From positions 51,703,169 to 51,767,168 of the forward strand of contig OX485806.1 of NCBI GenBank assembly GCA_950295325.1: a stretch of 64,000 bases of DNA, given 5' to 3'. The position numbers were made by a program, and so were the translations under genes. The first letter of the stretch is position 1; each line of letters opens with the position of its first letter. This stretch comes from Polytrichum commune. Its lineage: Eukaryota; Streptophyta; Polytrichopsida; Polytrichales; Polytrichaceae. Positions 35,087 to 44,334 of this stretch are shown here, piece by piece. Under the pieces are notes generated by a model. The model was not told the origin of the DNA. It made no database searches and saw only the letters and a list, made by a program, of their open reading frames with translations.

Positions 35087-36232
35087 ATGGCGACCCAAAC
35101 TCGGAAGAGGATCGTGGACAAACCACTAGCCCTCCGCAAGGTGCACGTGGTCACCCCCACTGGTCGAGAGGAGAGCAATGAGTTGGAGGCAGATTTGAGG
35201 CGTATGGGCTGCCTCGGGTTATGGGAAAAATCTTGGAGAGTACGCTGTGAGGAGATGGTGAGGGAGTTGGTCATTGGGGAGGTGGACCAAGTTTACGCTT
35301 CCACCATCCGGGGCCGACCGGATAGGTGGAATGCGGAATTGTGGAGTAGGGTTTACGAGTTCAAGCAGGGAGGGGAAGGTATGGCCACTAAGAGAGAAGA
35401 TTGTATCAGGGACAAATTCTCCCAGAGGTTGGATCCCAAGTATGGCTACTTTGTGAAAGATTGTAAAGACGAGAGGAAAATGAGAATGTTAGCTTTTCTA
35501 GTGCCTATCTTTAGTCCGGAGAAGCCCTATAACATCACTCTTACCCTTGCTACCACCTTACTTCTTGCATACTCCGAGAAGAAGGTGGTGGATTGGGGAA
35601 GCATCATTGGGAAGTTGGTGTACAAGTTGGCAACCAACACTAAGTGCGGCCAACCTTCCTACATTGGGCCTTTCCTCTTCCATCTTTACACACACGGAAA
35701 CCTACTCACAAACGAAGAGGAAACCCAATGGACATCGTATCAGTTCATGCGGGAGCTCCAGACTACCGATTCGGAGCCGGAGATGGGTCATGAGGATTTG
35801 AAGGAGGAAGATGTGGTGGAGTTGAGCAACGAAGAGCGGCCCGTGACCAAAAAACGGAAATTAATGTTGGGAAATCGTGCGACACGGACCAGGTCCGCCA
35901 CCAAGCCCGTAGGAGGTGAAACCTCCACCTTCCCCTTGGAGGACAATCCGGTGGACTCCATTATCCGCGACTTGGAGGGAGTAGGGTCCCGAATTGTGGA
36001 ATATGAGCTGCAAATGCAACAAGTAGGAGAATTGGTGGGCAATCCTCCGCGGGAGAGTTTGGTTGCCGCAATACAGAAGGCCATCCAAGATCCGCGCCGG
36101 TTGCGAGAGCTGGAGCGTAACGTGGACCACTTTACTACGGAAAAGCGGAAGACCGCGGAGCGAGTGCGGAAGTTGGAGGCAAAACGAGAAAAACTCCTTA
36201 AGCAGGTAAATGATACCACCCTCACGGTATAA
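35087..36232 (+). CDS. Transposon-borne protein of unknown function (381 aa)
   Basis: The ATG at 35087 sits in a strong context (ACCACCATGG). The frame also extends upstream to 35033 without an ATG. The N-terminus is basic (MATQTRKRIVD). A central region, about residues 90-240, holds FVKDCKDERKMRMLAFLVPI, NITLTLATTLLLAYSEKKVV and GPFLFHLYTHGNLLTNEEET; it recalls the plant transposon-associated ORFs that precede gag-like or transposase genes, though I cannot name the family with confidence. Residues about 240-280 are acidic, then a basic KKRKLMLGNRATRTRS segment that could be a nuclear signal. The last ~70 residues are heptad-rich and probably form a coiled coil. The frame is intact, with a GC-rich codon use unlike the surrounding MULE. 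Confidence 0.6.
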   Translation: MATQTRKRIVDKPLALRKVHVVTPTGREESNELEADLRRMGCLGLWEKSWRVRCEEMVRELVIGEVDQVYASTIRGRPDRWNAELWSRVYEFKQGGEGMATKREDCIRDKFSQRLDPKYGYFVKDCKDERKMRMLAFLVPIFSPEKPYNITLTLATTLLLAYSEKKVVDWGSIIGKLVYKLATNTKCGQPSYIGPFLFHLYTHGNLLTNEEETQWTSYQFMRELQTTDSEPEMGHEDLKEEDVVELSNEERPVTKKRKLMLGNRATRTRSATKPVGGETSTFPLEDNPVDSIIRDLEGVGSRIVEYELQMQQVGELVGNPPRESLVAAIQKAIQDPRRLRELERNVDHFTTEKRKTAERVRKLEAKREKLLKQVNDTTLTV

Positions 36233-36966
36233 AAGGTGAGTGATGTGGTGAATATCCCGGTGAATGTGTGGTGGAAAGCCAAGATGTTCGACGCAGAATT
36301 GAAGAATGCGGGCCACGTTTCCGGGTCGAAAATGATTATCTTCATTATGGATCAAGGGAGTAAGATGGACGCATATTTGAAAGCAATGAAGGCCCTCATT
36401 GCTAGCTGCACGGAGTTGTTTCCCGTCGTAGTCGAGTCATCAGAGGAAAGAGAGTCCTCATCGAGTTACTCCGACTTGACCCTCATGACATGGTGGAAAT
36501 TCAGGGTGCCGCGGTAGAAGGTGGAAACCAACATGCGGAAGAGGTGGACCAGGTGGAGGACATCACGGCGATCACAGCCCTGCCAGTTTCCACCACTGAG
36601 GTGTTAGTTCCCAATGCCACCCTAGTTTCCGCCGCGGTTGGAGAGGAAACCTTGGGTGATTGTCACGTGGCCGAGGTGACAACACCGAGCCTGGCCACGA
36701 ACTTTCAAGTGGTTGCTCGGGATCCGCCGCCACTTGCAATTGTTGCTTCGGGATTTCCGCCGGACAACCAACTGTCCGCACCATTGGCACCGGACGTTGC
36801 AGAGACGGTGGACCGCATGGGAGTGATTTTCGGACCCGATGGACACGAGGTGTCAGTGCCACCACCACGTGCTCCATCTTTGGCAACGGACAGAGTGGAG
36901 CGCCGCGAGGAGCGGAAGCAGAATAAGAAAGAAGCCAAGTTGAAGAAGCGGAATGATAAGGAGTAG
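36233..36966 (+). CDS. Continuation ORFs of the 3.8-kb element
   Basis: After the TAA of the preceding ORF the same frame stays open to 36517 (VSDVVNIPVNVWWKAKMFDA, then GSKMIIFIMDQGSKMDAYLK), so the TAA may be a single disabling mutation or a readthrough site. Near 36490 an overlapping frame takes over to 36966. It is acidic and Ala/Val/Pro-rich, ending in a highly charged RREERKQNKKEAKLKKRNDK. The two pieces probably represent one original C-terminal region with a frameshift. No catalytic motif is visible. Confidence 0.45.
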
Positions 36967-38649
36967 ATTTAGTTAGGATCCCATTTTGGGTTGTTTTGGG
37001 CAAGTAGTTAGTTGGCCCCGAGTTGTGTGCTTTGTCATTTTCTTTATTTAGGTTCTGACCTCTCATTGAGGTGGATTGTCAGGACTGCCATGTGGCCCAC
37101 GATTTCCAACATGGAAACCATGGCATGTGGGTGTTAGTTTGGTTTAAGAGGGAGCACTTCGGTGTTTTCCTCATTATTTTGCAATGCAAGTGTTCTTTTG
37201 TTCAATTCAGACCTTATGCTTTACTCCACCTTCAGTTTGAGTTGAGTTTTAAGTCCATGTGTAATGCAAGTGGTCCCTCATTTCCTTACTTGAGGTTTCC
37301 GAGTTTTCCGCCATTCCCTGTCACTGTGTAGGTTAGTTAGGTTAGTATTCCGTGATAGGACAGGGGGTCAGTAATACCTCGAGGTGCGTGTGGTTAAAAC
37401 GCCCATGTGTGAGCAGGTGATGGAAGGAGAAATCTTAAGCACAGAAAGGCGGAAATGATTGGACGAGCAAGGGGAAAGAACCCCACCGTGGGGTTGTTGG
37501 GCAAGGGGAGTTCCGCACACACGGTAGGTTTTTCCCCACTTACTCCGTCCAACTAGGGACCGACAATGAGCAGCAGTGGATAGACCTGTCCAATAGTAGG
37601 GGGAGAGTTCTGGTTTACGCCTTCCGCTTGCCGTGACCTGGAGGTGGATCATACCGATCACCAGTAACGGACTGGTCTAGAACACTCATGCATCTGCCGC
37701 GATTGGCGCTTGGTTCCCACCGCGGATGGTAGGCGTGGTAGCCCCATCCCTATGTTAGCCCCGTCGTCACGGAAATCAACAGACCTTAGGTCCTATCCTG
37801 TGTGACCGGTGGAACAGCACAAGCTACCCATTGTGAGGATAGGAGCGTAGATGTTGTGTTTCCATCTTTCTCGAGGGAGGATTCGGTTTCCGCGGGTGGT
37901 ATAGTGGAAACTGTGCCATGATGGAAACCGGATCAAGTTGGTTTTGTAGATCCAAAACTTCCTCCACCTTTCCCCCGTCAAAAGGGGTGGCACGCGTCGG
38001 ATACTTGAGTGGGACACCTTCCCGAGGGAGGGCTGCCCCCATCATAACACTAGTCTAAGGGGGTAGTAGTTAGAAGGAGGAAGTGGAGATAGGGAGACAA
38101 CCCTAAGAAATCAACCCAAAGGGTGAAATCCTGATGAACAACTACCAAGTCTCTCTGAGCATTCTAGCCTAAAACACTAGAATTATGGTCCTTGTGACAC
38201 GGTCGAAAATCTAGCGGATAGTGGAAATACAAGTAAGATCCGCTACCTCTATCGCGGAAACCTTATCCCGGAAGTCATGACCTGTAATAAGGAATCTTAG
38301 AATCGAGTGTATATAGTTGTTCTACTATGGATTCAGGACGCTGAGTCTATTGTTGTTACTACTCTAAGGTGGGAACTTGTCCATACCCTGTGTTGTGTTC
38401 CCTACCTCGGTCCACTACCGGAAAGGCGGAAATATCCGTGCCATACTTTCCGTAATATCCCAGATTTCTTAATCCGAATTGTGTTGTCTTAGTTTCTGGT
38501 GTTTCTGGTGTGTGTGTTTGTGAAAGATTTCCTCCCTCTGTGTTGTGAACGACCGCAGGTTCTTCATGGGAACAAACTTGGCGCGGCTGTGACGTTTCAC
38601 GCGTTTATCAGGTTAATTTAATGAATATGCCACCATTGTGCTACGACAC
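36967..38649. other. Non-coding 3' part of the 3.8-kb element
   Basis: No ORF of note. Repeated GCGGAAA/TTTCCGC motifs occur (for example near 37449, 37893, 38255 and 38424), as do several CCGCGG sites. Such scattered short repeats in subterminal DNA are often transposase-binding sites in plant DNA transposons; here this is inference. Confidence 0.45.
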
Positions 38650-39395
38650 GTTGCATATATCAGCTCTGTCAATATTTGTCCTAATATATGGACCATCTAC
38701 TCCCCCAATTTAGAGTGGGCACAGTGCAACTGTCCAATTGCTGCCCAATGAATGATTTGTAAGCATACTATGAAAGTATTTAAAATATTGCACCTTGAAA
38801 TTGAAGACGGGGTCATTGTCCGACATGCTGGCATGGTGCATGGAACCCAAATAACACTTCCATAATCTCGGTGCTTTGCAAATCTGCAAACAATTGAAGA
38901 GGAAAATATTGAAGATGATATCAACTTTTGTAATAATGTTAATAATGTTGGTCAAGTAGAAAACCCGGTTTGCTTCAATTTCAAAACATATCCACTTGAT
39001 ATGTTGTCGCAAGTTTCTTTCTCTAATCAAAATCTTGGAGATGCAGCACATATCCTCGAGTTCTCATATGAAACATAATTCCAAAATTCCAAAATTCCAA
39101 AATTCCTAGGTCACAAAATTCCAAAAACGATGATATTGTTATACGAGTCTCTTGCCAAAACCGTGATATAATACCCTAGTCTACAAGAACATTTAGTTGT
39201 AGACTTAAAACATATAAAAAGAAAATTAAAATATTTAATTACAAGAGGTGTGGCGATATTTCGGAAAAAAGATAACACAACATTCTTCCATGCATGTGAC
39301 GGTGACCGTTCATTGAAAATACATAGAAGTTTTCTTGAAGGGTCTTCTAGAGGATCATCCAATAAGCATATTGCTTACGGATGGGAGTAGAGTTT
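38650..39395 (+). pseudogene. MULE transposase, C-terminal SWIM part
   Basis: Directly after the 3.8-kb insertion the frame continues AYISSVNICPNIWTIYSPN, then the SWIM zinc finger: EWAQCNCPIAA, a stop, MICKHTMKVFKILHLEIEDG and VIVRHAGMVHGTQI. The C-x-C...C-x-H pattern is intact apart from the stop between its halves. A further stretch to about 39390 (LVVDLKHIKRKLKYLITRGV) looks like the end of the protein. SWIM fingers bind DNA or protein and are common in MULE transposases. Confidence 0.8.
39078..39122. repeat. Short tandem repeat
   Basis: About four copies of a 10-bp AATTCCAAAA-type unit. Confidence 0.8.
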
Positions 39396-39937
39396 GGTAG
39401 GATATGAATCAAATTATATTTATTCATTGCAAAACATATTAAATTTAAAATGCTAAATGCTCAAACCTTAGTGATTTCTTGTAGTCACCAAACATGTTTT
39501 AACATGCCCCCCAATTTTTTCTTGTCCAATATGTGGTCTTGGAATATTATGTATTTTATTATTCATATTAATCTGATCAATTCATGCAATTTGAAGCCTA
39601 ATACGAAGTGTGCCAGTTACTCAAAGACAAATTTACTAGTTTGATGCACCTAAGCAATCAAAGCTTGTACCATGCAACCATCACAAGTGGAAATTTTCAA
39701 TTGCATTAGATCTTCAAAATGACTACCACAATTGCACCTTGGATTGTGCCAAGATGAACCCAAACCTTACAACTTGACCTATGTGTAAGATCTTTGCAAC
39801 CAACCTTCATCACCTAGCCTTAATAATTGTCCAACACCCAAAATTCTCCAAAATGAGCTCACCCTAGTTTTAGGCACGCAATAAACCTCTCTATATACTG
39901 AATCAGACCTCAACTAAATAAAATCCTCTCAAGAAAT

Positions 39938-40250
39938 GGAGAAGATATCAATCTCAATGATTTAAAATCTATAAAAATCTTGCAATGAAATGACAGGGAT
40001 GAGAGAAAGGGCAAAAAATATGTGCTGATGAATGCAGTCTAAGTCACAAACTTCCTATGTAAGGAATCTCAGTTGCAAGATATATTCTGAGGAGATGGCT
40101 ATAAAGATCTATCTCAGTGACTGAAATAAATTTGTGATAACCTTGCAGTGATGCCCATGAGAGGGGGGGGGGGAAGAAATCATATTCCTAACTCACAGAC
40201 TTCTTGCATACTCTCTTTCTAAGGAATTCCAGTTGAATGAGATTTTCTAA
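39938..40250. repeat. Diverged ~155-bp tandem duplication
   Basis: 39938-40090 and 40092-40250 align in order through TATCAATCTCA/TATCTCAGTGA, CTTGCAATGA/CTTGCAGTGA, a GATGAGAG/CATGAGAG point, CACAAACTTC/CACAGACTTC and AGGAATCTCAGTTG/AGGAATTCCAGTTG. The second copy contains a run of about 12 Gs at 40157. Confidence 0.7.
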
Positions 40251-41879
40251 GGAAATTGTAGTGATTCTTCAGCGTCGGTCTTGATTTGACTACTTGTCTT
40301 TGATTCATGCCATATAGTTGTCAACTCCTCGTGTTTCTTGGTATAAATTATATTTCTCACAACTCTGTGTGCAATTCTACCAATGAACGCTTTGATCTTC
40401 GTTGCGATTTCTTCATGTTGAATTGATTCAGAATCCAACAAGGCAATAATATCAAAATTGAAGCATTCCAATATACATTCAGAGCCTACCAAATCCGGGA
40501 AATAAATCCAAGCAAACCTCATCAATTATTGGACAACGATATTAATTGCTATTGAACAATCTTTATCACGAGCTTAAAAATTCTAAAATTCTAAAATTAA
40601 TCCTCGTGAGGGATGGGCTAAAGGCCGTGTGTGACCATACGGATTTGTCATAAATAACTTAAGCACCCTGACAATCTACGAACAATCCACTTCAAATGTG
40701 AGAGAATCATATTTTTTATTATCATAAATAATCGTTGCCATCTCACGCCATTTAATATCCGTGTGACTCCATGGAGCAACCGGTCCACGAATAACATACC
40801 TCCCAACTAGGCACAAAGTCAATTGGTTTGTGCAACCTCAATATCACAAGAATCATCACCATCTCTCACAAATCTTGTCCTCTTTAAAATTTGCAAAACT
40901 TGAAGGTTGGGCATCTCACTGAGAGCCATCGTGGCATTGGCATCATTTGCCATGGCCCTTGCGCCTCCAAGCCACATGCGGCACTCTGGTCAAGGGCATA
41001 TTTCTCCCAAGGTTTATATTGCCTTGCACCATCACCATACTATTGCGCAGCCTCTGGCATGTTGTTGTCCATGGCTGCCACCTCCCCTTGTAAATCTGAA
41101 AAAAAACAGCCATCTTCATGCTTCAAGAAAGCTACTCAATCTTCAATAATAGACGTCCCAACTGGTTGGTAAAAATGCCTCATTGCTGAAAAACTGGCAG
41201 CTCATTATTTATGAGCTTGCAAATATGAACAAAAAGCTCAGTTCATTGCGAAGTACATAAAATTTCTTGTAGGGTCTTTGAAGAACAACCTTCAATTCTA
41301 TCAATAGAGGAAGGAAAGTTCCCCTTCAAGGTTGTACCAAGTGTGGGCAAATCCATGTGCAATTTTCCTTCTAAACAGGTGGAGAGCCTCAAGGAAGTTT
41401 TCTCCAATTATGGACATTGGAGAGACCGCAAGTTAAAGCGATGAAATCAAGCCTAATCACCAAATCCCCCACTCTATTCCCCTAACCTTCGAAAATCCCA
41501 GAGAACAAACAAGCAGAGCCTAAAACAACACGTTGTAGGCACTCTCTAGAAGAGTAAATGAAGAAATTGAAGCTCGAAAGCATGAAAGCTTACGATGGCT
41601 ATAGACGCGTAGAACCCTAACACATGGCATGCTCTCTAAAATGCAGGGTTGGAAATGGGACAGTTGGTCATGTAACCCCAAACCTTTTTCCCCCAACCCT
41701 AAGTCTTGCAATAACAAAAATTTGCCAATCGCCTCAGCGTGGAAGGGGAGTGAAACATGCATTGTACTGCAGAAGCCATGTTTCCCAAAGGCATGTTGAT
41801 GAATGTAGAGCCCATCACCGGTAATAACTCCACCAAGTCCCTTCACTTGGCGTGTCATGCCATTTCGCTTCCCTTGTGG
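40251..41879. other. MULE interior, no recognised gene
   Basis: Two minus-strand ORFs of 92 and 123 codons (40525-40247, 41891-41520) occur in locally balanced sequence, but no domain was recognised. They could belong to a second MULE gene or to captured host DNA. Confidence 0.3.
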
Positions 41880-42365
41880 TGCACAACACATTTTGTAAAT
41901 ATGGATTTAGGGCATAACATATTTTTAAATATGGATCTAGCGCATAACACATTTTTCAAAATGACACTTTAGTGCATAACACATTTGTGAATATGGATCT
42001 AGCGCACAACACATTTTTCAAAATGACACCCTAATGCATGACACAGTTGTAAATTTGAATATGACGCATGACATATTTGTAATATGAATATGACAAATGA
42101 CACATTTGTAAATCTAAATATGATGCATGACACATTTGTAAATCTGAATATGACGTATGACACATTTGTAAATCTGAATATGACACATGATACATTGGTA
42201 AATTTGAATATGACGCATGACACATTTGTAAATTTGGATTTAGTGCATAACACATTTGTAGATTTGGGATTGGCGCACAACACATTGCTGAGATTTCGAT
42301 GCATAACACATTCTACATATTTAAGTGCATAACACATCCACATATATCGTTTGCATAAAACATTA
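41880..42365. repeat. 30-bp minisatellite, right MULE terminal repeat
   Basis: About 16 copies of the same 30-bp unit as at 31027-31715, in inverted orientation. Together with 42366-42614 it forms the right long terminal inverted repeat. The two arrays differ in copy number. Confidence 0.9.
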
Positions 42366-42710
42366 GCAAATGTGGTTGAGAACCGATGGGAAGGGAGCAA
42401 AGAATGTTCCCAATGCTCAGAGGAGGGTCCATGGCTCGAAGGATGATTAACGTCGTTTTGGAGCTAAGTCCGTCCAAGGTTCCGTCCGGTCAGGCAAAGT
42501 GCGGGCAACAGTGTGGGCAGGTCCAGAAAGTTATGGTTTGGGCACTGATACATGGGCCAAGGGACGCAAATTCTTAAGTGCACAGAGCTCGATAGGGGTT
42601 CTTTAGCGTCCGGCCTTTAGCCCTAATAACTAAGATTAAAAGCAACCAATCACAAGGGCGGGAGGCGACACTTTTAAAGGTCCTACATTCTTGCCCCATG
42701 TATAGGTTCC

Positions 42711-42924
42711 TGTTGAGTTATCCTAAAGTAAGAGTAACTTGAGCGAAGTAATAGTAACTGTATGTTCCACTCCAGTCTACTGACTATTGGGGATTCAGTT
42801 TACTATAAGTTACAGCATTGTAAAAGTCGCCCCAACATCAATATAAAAGCCACTCACCTCAAGGTGAAACATAGTTGTGATATTATTTTTCTCTCTCTCT
42901 CTCGTTTTCTCCTCTGTCGCAACA
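42711..42924 (+). repeat. Copia 2 5' LTR
   Basis: Starts TGTTGAGTTA and ends CGCAACA, with a CT-rich run near its end. It is followed by CGTTATCAGCACGAGG, the likely primer-binding site. Confidence 0.95.
42842..42849 (+). promoter_or_regulatory. TATA box of the copia 2 LTR
   Basis: TATAAAAG inside the 5' LTR, about 75 bases before its end, in a position suited to drive element transcription. The 3' LTR has the same motif. Confidence 0.6.
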
Positions 42925-43415
42925 CGTTATCAGCACGAGGCTCTTGGGTTTTCACTCTTGCTTGATAGAATAACATAGTATTTTTCTTCTCATCTTATAG
43001 CATCTTGGGGTATTCACTCTTGCTTGATAGAATAATATAGTATTTTTCTTTTCATCTTATAGCATCTTGGGTTTTTCACTCTTGCTTGATAGAATAGTAT
43101 AGTACTTTTCTTTTCATCTTAGAGCATCTTGTCTCCTTGTTTTTATCATTACACTAGCATGGCTTCTTCTACCTCTAAATCTCCGCTAGAGAAGAAGATA
43201 GCCAAAAGCATACAACCTCTAACTTTTCCAGAGTTGGAGGCCGATGGGAGAAATTACTTGAAGTGGTGTATCGATGTCAAGGCATACTTGGTAGCTGACG
43301 ACCTAGAAGGCATTCTGAATTATCCGGTACCAGACAATTTTACAGCATCACAGAAGAGTTGGGCGTTAGTTTTTATGTGAAAGCATATTGATGATTCACT
43401 TGAGCAACAATATTT

Positions 43416-43995
43416 CAGACCTTATACCACTAAACCTGTAGTCATCACTAAAGTGGCACTAATTACACTAAATGGGGTATAGTGGTGCGAGAAACATCGC
43501 CTCAAAAAAACTAGTTAACTATAGTGGTGAGAGAAGTAGCGCCTCAAAATAGTTAGTTAACTATAGTTAGTTCCATAGGTGAACCCTGAGATTTGAAAAA
43601 ATCGAATTATCAAGAACAGTGATAAAGGCAAGTGACGCTTATATGAACTAGAATTGATAAAAAAGTGATACTCTATATTCATATTATTGGTCGAACACGG
43701 TAACGTCCGGAAATGGACTTTCACTGTGCAATGGTTCAGTTGGGTTGTTTGTTGTGGATTTGTTTGGGTTCGAGTCCCTTGATGGCATTGGTATTTTTTT
43801 CCTACAGCCTGCTGATGAGAGTCGGCATCGTAGTTAACTATAGTGGTGTGGTAACAGGTCGGCCTCGTGGACCTATTTAACTGTAGTGGTTGCAGAAGCG
43901 GGCCAGGTTTTGCAATAGTTAACTATAGTGATGCCCTAAACCAAGTACAAGAAAAGTAGTTAAAATAATTAACTAATGTAGTGGTATAAGGTCTG
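43416..43995. mobile_element. hAT-type MITE inside copia 2 gag (580 bp)
   Basis: Perfect 17-bp terminal inverted repeats CAGACCTTATACCACTA. A perfect 8-bp duplication CAATATTT flanks it at 43408-43415 and 43996-44003; removing one copy with the MITE makes the gag frame continuous across the site. Subterminal DNA carries about six copies of a GTTAACTATAGTGGTG-like motif in both halves, probably transposase-binding sites. Confidence 0.95.
43732..43802 (+). other. tRNA-like (SINE-type) segment inside the hAT MITE
   Basis: TGGTTCAGTTGGG resembles a pol III A box and GGTTCGAGTCC is a perfect B box, 35 bases apart, followed by a T-run. A cloverleaf cannot be completed, so it is a tRNA-derived fragment, not a tRNA gene. 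Confidence 0.55.
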
Positions 43996-44334
43996 CAATA
44001 TTTACAGATTGAAGACCCAGCAGACTTGTGGAAGCAACTGGAGGCTAGATTTCGCCACGAGAAGACCATCTTTTTGCCTAAGGCACGTAATGATTGGGCA
44101 AACCTCAGGGTTTATGATTTTTCATATTTCTCATCCTACAACAACGAGCTATTCAAGATTGTGTCTCAATTGCACTTGTGTGGGGAGGACAAGACCGATG
44201 AAGGCATGATTGAAAAGACTTTATCAACTTTCCCAACTGCGGCTGCATTGCTGGCCCAAATGTACCGGACTATGAGGTTTCGAACCTACTGCGAGCTCAC
44301 ACAATTCCTGCTACTCGCTGAACAGCAACAGTAG

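Larger units (their letters stand above)
34831..38649 (+). mobile_element. 3.8-kb element of unclear class inside MULE transposase
   Basis: It separates two adjacent codons of the MULE transposase: the reading before it ends IDDNV and resumes AYISSVNICPNIWTI. Ends are inverted, GTGTCGCGGCCC on the left and GTGTCGTAGCAC (reverse-complemented right end), 9 of 12. The duplicated target is GTT, or GTTG if one end base is assigned differently. Read as TG...CA with an imperfect 5-bp duplication it would look LTR-like, but no repeated LTR was found. Contents are a 381-codon ORF, a second ORF region and 1.7 kb without ORFs. GCGGAAA or its complement recurs many times across it. Confidence 0.65.
30782..42614 (+). 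mobile_element. Mutator-like element (MULE) with long terminal inverted repeats
   Basis: Flanked by a perfect 9-bp duplication CTTTAGCCC at 30773-30781 and 42615-42623, the classic Mutator TSD. The ends are inverted: GCCATACGCTAAAGAACCCC on the left and GCCGGACGCTAAAGAACCCC on the right. Similarity continues inward for several hundred bases on both sides, through a unit with CTGTTGCCCGCA and into a 30-bp minisatellite. Inside is a plus-strand transposase gene with a SWIM zinc finger, broken by a 3.8-kb insertion at 34831-38649. Without that insertion the element is about 8 kb. Confidence 0.9.
43159..44334 (+). pseudogene. Copia 2 gag, split by a hAT MITE
   Basis: The gag N-terminus starts at ATG 43159 (MASSTSKSPLEKKIAK) and has an in-frame TGA at 43378. 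The UBN2-type gag domain then runs to 43415, where a 580-bp MITE intervenes, and resumes at 44004 with EDPADLWKQLEARFRHEKTI and WANLRVYDFSYFSS. A TAG at 44332 precedes the zinc-knuckle region. Gag forms the virus-like particle. The two stops and the MITE show it is inactive. Confidence 0.9.

Noticed and set aside
36572-37066. Minus-strand ORFs opposite the 3.8-kb element coding region
   Set aside because: Shadows of the plus-strand GC-rich frames, with no independent support.
34831-38649. LTR retrotransposon reading of the 3.8-kb element
   Set aside because: Although ends can be read as TG...CA, the first and last 500 bp show no direct repeat, no primer-binding site and no polypurine tract.
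31027-42365. CRISPR-like array from the 30-bp repeats
   Set aside because: The units are contiguous and imperfect with no unique spacers, and the genome is eukaryotic.
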